Assembly (NCBI GenBank): GCA_038400315.1
Contig: CP151667.1
Span: 6,645,174-6,709,173, forward strand
Direction of reading: 5' to 3'
DNA length: 64,000 nucleotides
Origin: Isosphaeraceae bacterium EP7
GTDB lineage: Bacteria; Planctomycetota; Planctomycetia; Isosphaerales; Isosphaeraceae
Each line of letters starts with the position of its first letter. Position 1 is the first letter of the stretch. Of this stretch, positions 53,609 through 61,629 are shown piece by piece. The notes under the pieces were generated by a model. That model was not told the origin of the DNA. It saw only the letters and a list, made by a program, of their open reading frames with translations, and did not search any database. A program made the translations under genes and the position numbers.

Positions 53609-54379
53609 GTGAAGGTCACGATCATCCCGTCGTCGATGACGCCGCCCGGGCAGCATCAGGAACAGTACCTGATCTCCTACCTCATCAACGACTCGGTCGC
53701 CGTCGACGCAGGCTGCCTGGGCTTCTACCTGACTCCGGTCGAGCAGGCGAAGGTGCAGCACGTCCTGATCTCGCACACCCACGCCGACCACATCGCCAGC
53801 CTTCCCATCTTCGCCGAGAACGCCTACGAGGCGGGCGACGCTTGCGTGACGGTCCACGGCAGCAAAGCCGTGCTCGACTGCTTGCGCACCGACGTCTTCA
53901 ACGGGCGGGTCTGGCCCGACTTCCTCGGCATGGCCGAGGGGGGGCTCTCGTTCCTCAGGCTCGGGAGCCTGGAGCACTTGCGGACGATCGAAGTGGAAGG
54001 CCTGCGGATCACGCCCGTCGAGGTCAATCACGTCGTGCCGACGATGGGGTTCCTGATCGAGGACGACCATTCTGCCGTGGTGATCGCCTCGGACACGGGC
54101 CCGACCGAGGCCCTCTGGCGGCTTGCCTCGGCCACACCTCGGCTGGATGCGGTCTTCCTGGAGGCCTCGTTCCCCGACGAGCTCGAATGGCTGGCGGCCG
54201 TCTCGATGCACATGACCCCGGCACGCTTCGCCGTCGAGGCGAGCAAGGTCTCTCATCCCGCCCGCTGGATCGCCGTCCACATGAAGGCCCGCTATCGCGA
54301 GCAGATCGCCCGCGAACTGGCCGACCTCCGCCTGGAGGGGCTGGAGATCGGCCGGTTCGGCGTCCCTTATTCGTTCTAG
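53609..54379 (+). CDS. Metallo-beta-lactamase-fold cyclic-nucleotide phosphodiesterase candidate
   Basis: A 256-residue protein of the metallo-beta-lactamase fold, nearest in pattern to class II 3',5'-cyclic-nucleotide phosphodiesterases. The di-metal motif is HTHADH (LISHTHADHIASLPIFAEN), followed by VEVNHVVPTMGFLIEDD, ASDTGPTEALW and MHMTPA and WIAVHMKARY late His residues. GTG 53609 has GGGG 8 bases upstream and is the only sensible start. It lies divergent from the redox cluster that encodes two cyclic-nucleotide-binding domains. It could therefore lower the signal that the fusion protein senses. Other MBL activities cannot be excluded. Confidence 0.82.
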   Translation: MKVTIIPSSMTPPGQHQEQYLISYLINDSVAVDAGCLGFYLTPVEQAKVQHVLISHTHADHIASLPIFAENAYEAGDACVTVHGSKAVLDCLRTDVFNGRVWPDFLGMAEGGLSFLRLGSLEHLRTIEVEGLRITPVEVNHVVPTMGFLIEDDHSAVVIASDTGPTEALWRLASATPRLDAVFLEASFPDELEWLAAVSMHMTPARFAVEASKVSHPARWIAVHMKARYREQIARELADLRLEGLEIGRFGVPYSF

Positions 54380-54390
54380 GCCGCTCCCAC

Positions 54391-55707
54391 CTAACGCCAC
54401 TGCTTCTCTGGGTTGTACTTCACGAGCTTGACGGCCGATCCGCCCGGTGCGGAGCCGACCAGGCGGCGGATCTCGGCCTCCTGCGTGACGACGTCGACTC
54501 CTGTGGCGGCGGCACTTCCCGGCAGGTCGGCGGCGTCGACCATCGAGACGAGGTCGCCGACGCCCAGGCCCGCAACGGCGACCCGCGAGATCAAGCCGGC
54601 GGTGGCCGCGACGTGGCGATCTGAGGCGTCCAGGCCGCCGATGCCCAGCAGCGTGACCAGGCTGACGCCCAGGCCGGCCCGCTTGAGGTCGACGACCAAC
54701 GCGACGAGATCGTCGTCGGACCAGGATCGCCCCAGGTTCGAGCGCAAGGCCCGGTCGCCCGACTCGATGCCGAGATGGACCCGACGCAGGCCGAGGGCGG
54801 CCAGGCGCTGGAAGCCCCGGGCGTCGGGCCTGGGTCGGGAGAATTCGTCCAGAGAAGCGTGCACGCCCCGGAACCGATGCGAGCCGGGGACCGCCTCGTC
54901 GCCGGGCTCGGTGCCGATCGGGAATCGGGCGATCGCCTCCTCCAGATAGCCCGCCACGTCGTCAATCGGCAGCCGGAGGACATCGGACCCGGCCAGGAAG
55001 AGGACGCGGTACTGGAACTCGCGCCGGCCGATGAGCCTGGAAACGGCCTTGATGTGGTCGGCGAACTGCCGCCGGGTGCGGACCTCGCGCCAGGAGTCCG
55101 AGGCCGCCCGCTTCCCGCCGCCGAGGCCCCACTCGTCGGAGGGCCCCATCGTGGCCTGGAGCGTCAGGGCATTCTGGCAGTCGGGGGGGAGGAACGGCAG
55201 CGGGCCGTAGGTGTCGAGGTAGCGCTCGCGGGCTGCGAACCAGGCGGCGGCGTCCCAGCCGGCGATCCGGTCGAGCGTGTCGCGCAAGGTCTCGGGGTCG
55301 ATCGAGTGGGCGGCCGGCGGCGGCTCCAGGCGGCGCATCTCTCCGGACGAGGCGGCCTCCGCAAGCTCGATCGCGGCGGAGCGAATGGAGGCGTCCAGGT
55401 CGGCCGCTTCGGCGTAAGGAAGTGTCCGCCTGCGTAGGACGAGGTTCTCGCCCACCCGGACGCGATCGATGGCCTGGACGCTGGTGTCCAGTGCCTTGAG
55501 GTAGTGGGTGGCCCCGACGTAGGCACGCTGCCAGCGGCCGTCGAGGTCGAAGTGATAGATGGGGGCGTCGCCATAGTAGAGCGAGAACGCCCCGGCCTTG
55601 AAGCCCGCGAAAACAGGGTCGGCGACCTCGTCTGAGCGCAAGCCGATCCTGTGCTTGTACAAGGCGCCTGTCTGGAGAAGGCACGCGGCTTCAGTCTGGT
55701 GCACCAT
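54391..55707 (-). CDS. Radical-SAM-like protein lacking cluster cysteines
   Basis: A 438-residue protein with a radical-SAM-like C-terminal half. The lead-in (PPDCQNALTLQATMG) matches the position just before the CxxxCxxC loop in related radical-SAM proteins, but the loop reads GPSDEWGLGGGKRAASDS. Only two cysteines are present in the whole chain (C9 and C177). Later barrel elements remain: RVLFLAGSDVLRLP, FRGVHASLDEFSRP, LGLRRVHLGIESGD and GVSLVTLLGIGGLD. The N-terminal 130 residues are a separate domain. The gene is convergent with the phosphodiesterase (11 bases apart). It probably lost SAM-radical chemistry; no frameshift is needed to explain the missing cysteines. Confidence 0.75.
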   Translation of the reverse strand: MVHQTEAACLLQTGALYKHRIGLRSDEVADPVFAGFKAGAFSLYYGDAPIYHFDLDGRWQRAYVGATHYLKALDTSVQAIDRVRVGENLVLRRRTLPYAEAADLDASIRSAAIELAEAASSGEMRRLEPPPAAHSIDPETLRDTLDRIAGWDAAAWFAARERYLDTYGPLPFLPPDCQNALTLQATMGPSDEWGLGGGKRAASDSWREVRTRRQFADHIKAVSRLIGRREFQYRVLFLAGSDVLRLPIDDVAGYLEEAIARFPIGTEPGDEAVPGSHRFRGVHASLDEFSRPRPDARGFQRLAALGLRRVHLGIESGDRALRSNLGRSWSDDDLVALVVDLKRAGLGVSLVTLLGIGGLDASDRHVAATAGLISRVAVAGLGVGDLVSMVDAADLPGSAAATGVDVVTQEAEIRRLVGSAPGGSAVKLVKYNPEKQWR

Positions 55708-55895
55708 CGGGAGGATTCTCTCGTCGCCGGTGTGGGAGAGGGGGCGTCCGGTAAACCGGGCTCAACCGATCCGGCCGGGTTGATTATACTGCCGGCGGCC
55801 ATGGTCGACATCCCTGCCAGGAGGGGAGGGAGGTCGGCCGCAGCCCGGGGCGCGATGCGCCCGGGGGGGCCGTTGACCAAGGAAGGGGCAGACGC

Positions 55896-57608
55896 ATGGG
55901 TGCGCAAGAGCTCGCGCCGTTGTTGCCGGACGAGGACCGTGGCCGGCCGAGGCGGCTGGCCATGGAGGCCGCCTTGATCCTGGGCCTGACGCTGGCCCTG
56001 AATCTGGCCGGCAACGACCGGGTCGGCCTGTTCGACCGCGATGAGCCGCGGTACGCCGTGGCCGTGCGCGAGATGCGGGCCAGCGGCGACTGGATGATCC
56101 CCTCCTTCAACGGCGAGCCCCGCTACCACAAGCCAATCTTCGCCTACTGGCTGATGGGGGCCACGACGGCCGTCTTCGGCGACACCCCATTCGGCGTCCG
56201 CCTCGTCTCGGCGCTGGCCGGCTCGGCGCTGTGCCTGGGCGTCTGGGCCCTGGCCCGCGCCGCGGTCGGCCCCCGCGCGGGGCTGGTCGCGGCCCTTGCC
56301 ATGGCCACGGCGCCTCTGGTGTTCGTGGAGTCCAAGCTGGCCACCACCGATGCCACGCTTGCCCTGTTCTTGCTGGGCTGCCAGGCCTGCCTCTGGGTGC
56401 TTCATCAGAGGCCGTCGACCCGCGCGGCGGCCGGCTTCTGGATCCTGCTGTCGCTGGCTACGCTAACGAAAGGGCCGGTCGGGCCGGCGTTTCTGGCCGC
56501 GGCGGGACTTGCGACCTGGGCGTTTGGCGGGCCCACGGCGGGCTGGAGCCGGCTGCAATATCGCTGGGGCGTCGCCACGTTCCTGGTCTTGACGGCCCCC
56601 TGGTACATCCTGGTGGGCGTGATCACCAAGGGCGAGTTCTACCGGTTCGCCGTCGGCGACCAGGTCGTCCGACGGGTGACGACCGGCATGGAGGAGCACG
56701 GCGGCTTCCCCGGCTATTACCTCGTGATGGTCTTGGGGACGTTCCACCCCTGGTCGGCCCTGCTGCCTGCGGCCTTGCTGGCGGCCTGGTCGCGCCGCAA
56801 GGCAAATCCCACCTTGGGGTTCCTGATGGGCTGGATCGTCGGCCCCTGGCTGATGCTCGAGTGCGTGCGGACGAAGCTGGTCCACTACTACTATCCCTCC
56901 CTGCCGGCCTGCGCCCTTCTGGTGGCCTGGCTGGTGGAGCTGGTGGCCCGCGATGAGGTGAGCCTGCGCCGCTGGCCGCTGGGCCGGCTGGCGGTCGGGC
57001 TCCTCGGCGGTGTGGCGATGACCGGCGTGGTCGGCCTGGCGGCCGGAGCGTTCGTGCTCCCTTCGCCGCTGTTCCTGCCGCTGATGCTGACTGCGGCCTT
57101 GCTGGCGGCGGGCACCCTGGCGGCCATCGAGAGGTTCCACACCGGCGCGACCCACAGGGCCGCGCAGGCCCTGGCCATCTCGTGGGCGCTGGCCCTGTTC
57201 GTCACGGCTTCGTGGACGATGCCGGCGGCCGAGCCGTTCCGGATGCCCTTGCTGGTGGGCGAGCGGCTGGGCGACCTGGCCTCGAAGCACAAGGCCGAGC
57301 CGATCCTCTTCTCGTTCCAGGAGCCCAGCATCATCTACGCCCTGAAGCAGCCGGCCGCGCAGGCCTTCAGCAGGCCCGCGCTGTATGAGCGGGTCCGCAG
57401 CAGCGGGCTGGCCATCGCCGCGGTCACGCCCAAGGAGCTGTCGGTGCTGCTCAAGGACACCTCGCTGAAGGTGGACGTTTGCGAGGACCTCTCCGGGTTC
57501 AACCTAAACAAGGGGATGTCGCAGACGATCCACTTCGCCCTGCTGCGGCCGGGCGACTCAATGGCCATCCGCAATGATCCGGCCGTCGAGAAGGCGTCCG
57601 TAAAGTAG
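55896..57608 (+). CDS. ArnT/PMT-family glycosyltransferase (GT39/GT83-like)
   Basis: A 570-residue polytopic membrane protein of the dolichyl/undecaprenyl-phosphate mannosyltransferase type. The signature loop FDRDEPRYAVAVREM with the catalytic Asp-Glu is present at about residues 46-60, followed by FNGEPRYHKPIFAYWLMG. About 11-12 transmembrane helices follow, and the last 120 residues are a periplasmic C-terminal domain. It would transfer a sugar from a lipid carrier to a lipid or protein outside the cytoplasmic membrane. Its end overlaps the convergent glycosyltransferase gene by 51 bases. The acceptor is unknown. Confidence 0.9.
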   Translation: MGAQELAPLLPDEDRGRPRRLAMEAALILGLTLALNLAGNDRVGLFDRDEPRYAVAVREMRASGDWMIPSFNGEPRYHKPIFAYWLMGATTAVFGDTPFGVRLVSALAGSALCLGVWALARAAVGPRAGLVAALAMATAPLVFVESKLATTDATLALFLLGCQACLWVLHQRPSTRAAAGFWILLSLATLTKGPVGPAFLAAAGLATWAFGGPTAGWSRLQYRWGVATFLVLTAPWYILVGVITKGEFYRFAVGDQVVRRVTTGMEEHGGFPGYYLVMVLGTFHPWSALLPAALLAAWSRRKANPTLGFLMGWIVGPWLMLECVRTKLVHYYYPSLPACALLVAWLVELVARDEVSLRRWPLGRLAVGLLGGVAMTGVVGLAAGAFVLPSPLFLPLMLTAALLAAGTLAAIERFHTGATHRAAQALAISWALALFVTASWTMPAAEPFRMPLLVGERLGDLASKHKAEPILFSFQEPSIIYALKQPAAQAFSRPALYERVRSSGLAIAAVTPKELSVLLKDTSLKVDVCEDLSGFNLNKGMSQTIHFALLRPGDSMAIRNDPAVEKASVK

Positions 57609-58733
57609 CCGCAGGGCGTCGACCATCGTCTCCTCGCGGAACCGGTCGGCAAACAGCCGCCGCCCCTCCAGGCCCATGGCGTCCCGCAAGTCGGGGTCGC
57701 CGGCAAGCCTGAGGATCGCGGCGGTCAGGCCGTCGACCGAGCGGTCGGGCAGCAGGATCCCGGTCTCGGGCAGGACGACTTCGCGGGCGCCGTCGACGTC
57801 GTAGCTGATCGCGGGCCGGCCCGAGATGAGCGCCTGCGGCAGGACCCTGGCCAGGCCTTCGCGCAGGCTGGGGTGGACCACGGCGTCGACGCCATGGATC
57901 AGCTCGGGGATGCGCCCGGGTGGGACCAGGCCGGTGAAGATGATGGCGTGGCCGATACCCAGCCCCGCGGCGTCGGCCTTCAGGCGGTCTCGCAAGATCC
58001 CGTCGCCGATGAAGACGAACCGGACTTTGGGGTTGGCCGCGAGCACGGCGGGCGCCGCGGCCAGGATATCATCGTGCCCCTTGCGCTCGAAAAGCCGGGC
58101 GACCGTGGCGAAGGCGACCTCATCGTCGGCCAGCCCAAGCTCGCGGCGGACCTCGGCGCGGGGGCGGCCTGGGTTCAAGAACGAGTCAACGTCCATGCCG
58201 CTGTAGACCGTGCTGAACTGGCCGGGGCGGCCGACGCCGGCGGCGAGCGCCTGGTCGGTCATGGCGTCGCAGACGCTGACGATCGAGTGGCAGCGCCTGC
58301 CCGCCCAGCGCTCCAGGGCGACGTAAAGGCGGTTCTTGAAGGCCGATTCGCTGGGCCCGAACGGCAGGCCGTGAATGGTGTGGACCACCGCGGGCACACG
58401 CTCGTCCCAGGCCGCGGCCCGGCCGACGATCCCCGCCTTGGAGCTGTGCGTATGCACCACGTCGGGCTTCAGGCGGCGGATCGATTGCCGCAAGGCGCGG
58501 TAGGCCCGGTAGTCGGTCATCGGCCGGACGGCGCGGACCAGCTCGGGCATCAGTTCGACCTTGAGGCCCTGCGCGGCGGCCCGTTCGAAGAGGTCCCCTT
58601 CGGGGCCTTCGGCGGGTCCGGTGATCAGGGTCACGTCATCGCGGTGGCGGTGGTGCAGCCCCTCGACGGTGAGCAGGGTATTTTCCTGGGCCCCGCCGAG
58701 GATCAGGCGCGTGATGACGTGGACGATCTTCAA
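57558..58733 (-). CDS. GT4 family glycosyltransferase
   Basis: A 391-residue GT-B glycosyltransferase. The N-terminal nucleotide-independent domain starts KIVHVITRLILGGAQENTLL, with VHTHSSKAGIVGR and VVHTIHGLPFG. The donor domain has RLFERKGHDDILAAAPAV, VRFVFIGDGILRDRL, and the EX7E-type segment SLREGLARVLPQALISGRPA. It probably builds exopolysaccharide or lipid-linked glycan. It is the third gene of the asd-truA-GT4 group (20 bases after truA). Its 3' end overlaps the convergent GT39 gene. Specificity is unknown. Confidence 0.92.
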   Translation of the reverse strand: MKIVHVITRLILGGAQENTLLTVEGLHHRHRDDVTLITGPAEGPEGDLFERAAAQGLKVELMPELVRAVRPMTDYRAYRALRQSIRRLKPDVVHTHSSKAGIVGRAAAWDERVPAVVHTIHGLPFGPSESAFKNRLYVALERWAGRRCHSIVSVCDAMTDQALAAGVGRPGQFSTVYSGMDVDSFLNPGRPRAEVRRELGLADDEVAFATVARLFERKGHDDILAAAPAVLAANPKVRFVFIGDGILRDRLKADAAGLGIGHAIIFTGLVPPGRIPELIHGVDAVVHPSLREGLARVLPQALISGRPAISYDVDGAREVVLPETGILLPDRSVDGLTAAILRLAGDPDLRDAMGLEGRRLFADRFREETMVDALRLLYGRLLDGRIIADGH

Positions 58734-58752
58734 CGGTCGACCTCGCCTTGGA

Positions 58753-59490
58753 TCAGTAGCGGACGTAGAGCATGAACAGCCCCTGAGGCGGCGCGGTCGG
58801 GCCGGCCTCGGCGCGATCCTCGGCGGCCAGGGCGTCCGCGACCCAGCCTTCGGGGCGGCGGCCGGTGCCGACGAGCGTCAGTGTTCCGGTGATCGACCGG
58901 ACCATGTTGTACAGGAATCCATCGGCCTCGACCTCCAGCGTGACGAGGCTCCCTACGCGGGTCACGGTCAGATCATAGATCGTCCGGACGCTGCTAGTGC
59001 GATTGGGCCAGTGGGTCTCGAAGCTGTGGAAGTCGTGCCGGCCGACCAGGGCTTGCCCGGCCCGCTGCATGGCGGCGTCGTCCAGCGGCTGGAAGACGTG
59101 CCAGGCCGTGCGGCGGAGAAACGGGTCGGCGATCGGGCTATTGTCGATGACGTAGCGATAGCGCTTCGATTTGGCATCGAGGGTGCAGTGGAAGGCTTGC
59201 GGGACGTCCTCGGCGGAGAGGATGCGGACGTCGGCCGGAAGCTTGGCGTTGAGCGCCTTGACGAAGACACTGGCCGGGTGCTTCGAGGCGGTGAGGAAGT
59301 GGACGACCTGCCCCAGCGCGTGCACACCGGCGTCGGTCCGACCGCTGGCGTTGGTCGGGGGCTGGACGCCGGTCAGTTCGCCCAGGGCTTCTTCGAGCAC
59401 CTGCTGCACGGTCCTCCGGTCTGGCTGACGCTGCCAGCCGGAGAACTCGGTGCCGTCGTAGCTCAGGACGAGCTTGATGTTTCTCAGCAC
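58753..59490 (-). CDS. truA: tRNA pseudouridine(38-40) synthase
   Basis: A 245-residue TruA that isomerises U38-U40 in the tRNA anticodon stem. The N-terminal YDGTEFSGWQRQP, the catalytic-Asp motif ASGRTDAGVHALGQVVHF, RYRYVI, the RHDFHSFE region and the C-terminal DGFLYNMVRSITGTL are all present. It begins 4 bases after the stop of asd, so the genes are translationally close, although their functions are unrelated. Confidence 0.97.
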   Translation of the reverse strand: MLRNIKLVLSYDGTEFSGWQRQPDRRTVQQVLEEALGELTGVQPPTNASGRTDAGVHALGQVVHFLTASKHPASVFVKALNAKLPADVRILSAEDVPQAFHCTLDAKSKRYRYVIDNSPIADPFLRRTAWHVFQPLDDAAMQRAGQALVGRHDFHSFETHWPNRTSSVRTIYDLTVTRVGSLVTLEVEADGFLYNMVRSITGTLTLVGTGRRPEGWVADALAAEDRAEAGPTAPPQGLFMLYVRY

Positions 59491-59494
59491 GTCA

Positions 59495-60511
59495 TCAGGC
59501 GCCGACCGGGTCGAGCTTCAGCAGCTCTTCGGCGATCTGGACCGCGTTGGTGGCGGCCCCTTTGCGGAGGTTGTCGCTGACGCACCAGAAGAGCAGGGCG
59601 TTGGGCCTGGCCAGGTCCTGGCGGATCCGGCCGACGAAGACGTCGTCGGAGCCCGCGGCGGCGGCGGGCAGCGGGTACTGCTTGACGGAGGGGTCGTCCA
59701 GCACGACCACGCCGGGGGCGTTGGCCCAGAGGGCGCGGGCCTGCGTGGGGGTCAGCGGCCGCTCGGTCTCGACCAGGATCGACTCGCTGTGGGAATAGAG
59801 GACGGGCACGCGCACGCAGGTCGGGCAGACGTCGATGGAGTCGTCCCCCATGATCTTGCGGGTCTCGAGCACCATCTTCATCTCTTCCTTGGTGTAGCCG
59901 CTCTCCAGGAAGTCATCGATCTGGGGGATGCAGTTATAAGCGATCGGGTGGGCGAACTTGTTGGGCGTGGGGGCGGACATACCGTGGACGGCGGCCTCGT
60001 TCTGGGCCCTCAGCTCTTCCAGGCCGCTCTGGCCGGCGCCCGAGACCGACTGGTAGGTGCTGACGATGATGCGCCTGATGCGGGCGGCGTCGTGCAGGGG
60101 CTTCAGGGCGACGACCATCTGGATGGTCGAGCAATTGGGGTTGGCGATGATCCCCTTGTGCCGGGCCACGTCGCCGGGATTGACCTCGGGGACAACCAGC
60201 GGCACCTCGGGGTCCATGCGCCAGGCGCTCGAATTGTCGACCACGACGGCGCCCGCCCTGGCGGCTAGCGGGCTGAACTCGCGGGAGACCGAGGCGGGGG
60301 TGCTGGACAGGACGATGTCGACGCCCCGGAAGGCGTCGGCCGTCAGCGGCTCGATGGCGTGCATCTCGCCCCGGAACGTGATCGATTTGCCCGCGCTCCG
60401 GCCGGATGCCAGGAACTTGATCTGGCTGATGGGGAAGTTGCGTTCTTCCAGCAGGCGGATCATCACCTGCCCCACGGCCCCACTGGCACCCACCACGGCG
60501 ACGCTCTTCAC
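59495..60511 (-). CDS. asd: Aspartate-semialdehyde dehydrogenase
   Basis: A 338-residue NADP-dependent enzyme that reduces aspartyl-phosphate to aspartate semialdehyde for lysine, threonine, methionine and diaminopimelate. The Rossmann motif VAVVGASGAVGQVM is at the start. The active-site Cys is in IIANPNCSTIQM, the His region is RVPVLYSHSESILVETE, and SVSGAGQSGLEELRAQ is also typical. GTG 60511 has GGGGGA about 9 bases upstream; the longer open frame is not homologous. truA follows after 4 bases. Confidence 0.96.
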   Translation of the reverse strand: MKSVAVVGASGAVGQVMIRLLEERNFPISQIKFLASGRSAGKSITFRGEMHAIEPLTADAFRGVDIVLSSTPASVSREFSPLAARAGAVVVDNSSAWRMDPEVPLVVPEVNPGDVARHKGIIANPNCSTIQMVVALKPLHDAARIRRIIVSTYQSVSGAGQSGLEELRAQNEAAVHGMSAPTPNKFAHPIAYNCIPQIDDFLESGYTKEEMKMVLETRKIMGDDSIDVCPTCVRVPVLYSHSESILVETERPLTPTQARALWANAPGVVVLDDPSVKQYPLPAAAAGSDDVFVGRIRQDLARPNALLFWCVSDNLRKGAATNAVQIAEELLKLDPVGA

Positions 60512-60561
60512 GGTCCCATCTCCCCCGGCATTCGACTCGACCCGGACAAACACACGGTCCG

Positions 60562-60580
60562 CGGACCTGGCACAGGTCCG
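60562..60580. terminator. Small hairpin between YaiI-like gene and asd
   Basis: CGGACCTG and CAGGTCCG form a perfect 8-bp stem with a GCA loop. It lies after the YaiI-like gene and before asd on the minus strand, so it may terminate the first transcript or act as an asd leader hairpin. No T-run is evident. Confidence 0.4.
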
Positions 60581-60659
60581 ACACTCTTCCCGGCCGCGAG
60601 GTTCGCGCGGGCGGGTGGACCATGATACGCCCCGACGCCCCCGGGTTGGAAGCCGGCCT

Positions 60660-61112
60660 TCACTTCCGGTCGCGCTTCGCCGCGTGGATCGTCTCGTCGA
60701 GCTTGGCCAGGAACCGCGACCGGTCGGCCTTGGAATAGGGGGAGGGGCCGCCGCGGAACTCGCCCGACTGCCTGAGCATGTCCAGCAAGGCACGGGTGGC
60801 CATGGCGTTGCCGATCGAGTCTTCGTTGAATGGGTCTCCCTTGGGCCCGAGCACCCGGGCCCCCGCATTCAGGCAGCGCTCGGCCAGTGGGATGTCCGAC
60901 GTCACGACGATGTCGCCCACGGTCGCCCGCTCGGCGATCCAGTCGTCGGCGATGTCGAATCCCCCTTTGACGAGGACCATCTCGACGAGCCCCTCCTTGG
61001 GCATGATCATCGACGCGTTGGAGACGACGTAGACCTGAATTTCATAGCGCGCCGCGACCTTGTAGATCTCGGCCTTCACAGGGCAGGCATCGGCATCAAT
61101 GTAGATCGGCAT
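60660..61112 (-). CDS. YaiI/YqxD family protein (DUF188)
   Basis: A 150-residue PIN-like protein of the YaiI/YqxD family. Conserved sequence includes [38 protein letters not shown] and [20 protein letters not shown]. The Asp cluster suggests a metal site, but the biochemical role of the family is unclear. ATG 61112 is preferred over the longer frame, which lacks homology. It follows the SnoaL-like gene by 14 bases, so they may be co-transcribed. Confidence 0.93.
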   Translation of the reverse strand: MPIYIDADACPVKAEIYKVAARYEIQVYVVSNASMIMPKEGLVEMVLVKGGFDIADDWIAERATVGDIVVTSDIPLAERCLNAGARVLGPKGDPFNEDSIGNAMATRALLDMLRQSGEFRGGPSPYSKADRSRFLAKLDETIHAAKRDRK

Positions 61113-61126
61113 CGAGCCCCCGCCCC

Positions 61127-61543
61127 TCAGACTGTGGCTGCGACGCCCAGCTCTTCGTAAAGCTGGGCCCTGTCCCAGTAATCCCAACCTTCGACCATCT
61201 TACCATCGACGAACCGGACCCAGGTGATGCCGACGACGCGGACGGTGCGGCCGGTGGGGGAGAACCCCAGCCCCTCGCCGGTGTGGGTGCCGCTGACGAC
61301 CCATCGGGCGACGGTGACGTCGCCGCTCGCCACCACGTCCTCGATTTCGAGCCGGATGTCCGGGAAGGCCCCGGTCATGACCGCGAACTGCCCTTCGAGG
61401 AACCCGGCCTTGCCCTGGAGGTCACCCATCGACGAGTGGCAGACTCCGTCGTCGTGCAGCAGCTCGTCGACGGTCTCCAGCCTGCGCTGGTTCCAGACCT
61501 CGTCCAGCCACCTGCGCGTCAAGGCCGCATTGTCGGTCGCCAT
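61127..61543 (-). CDS. SnoaL-like ester cyclase/NTF2-fold protein
   Basis: A 138-residue NTF2-fold protein resembling SnoaL-type polyketide cyclases. Typical parts are [57 protein letters not shown] and [20 protein letters not shown]. In non-polyketide contexts such proteins are small-molecule isomerases or of unknown role. No polyketide genes are near. It is transcribed just before the YaiI-like gene. Confidence 0.88.
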   Translation of the reverse strand: MATDNAALTRRWLDEVWNQRRLETVDELLHDDGVCHSSMGDLQGKAGFLEGQFAVMTGAFPDIRLEIEDVVASGDVTVARWVVSGTHTGEGLGFSPTGRTVRVVGITWVRFVDGKMVEGWDYWDRAQLYEELGVAATV

Positions 61544-61629
61544 GGGGGGAAGCTCCGTGGTTGGGTCCGGGCAACAATCGGCCAGGATCGCATGTGCTTG
61601 CGTGAAAATCCAGGGTTGGAGGCCGGGGC

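Noticed and set aside
60512-60659. Riboswitch (lysine type) upstream of asd
   Set aside because: Only a simple hairpin is seen; the region is too short and lacks the expected conserved core.
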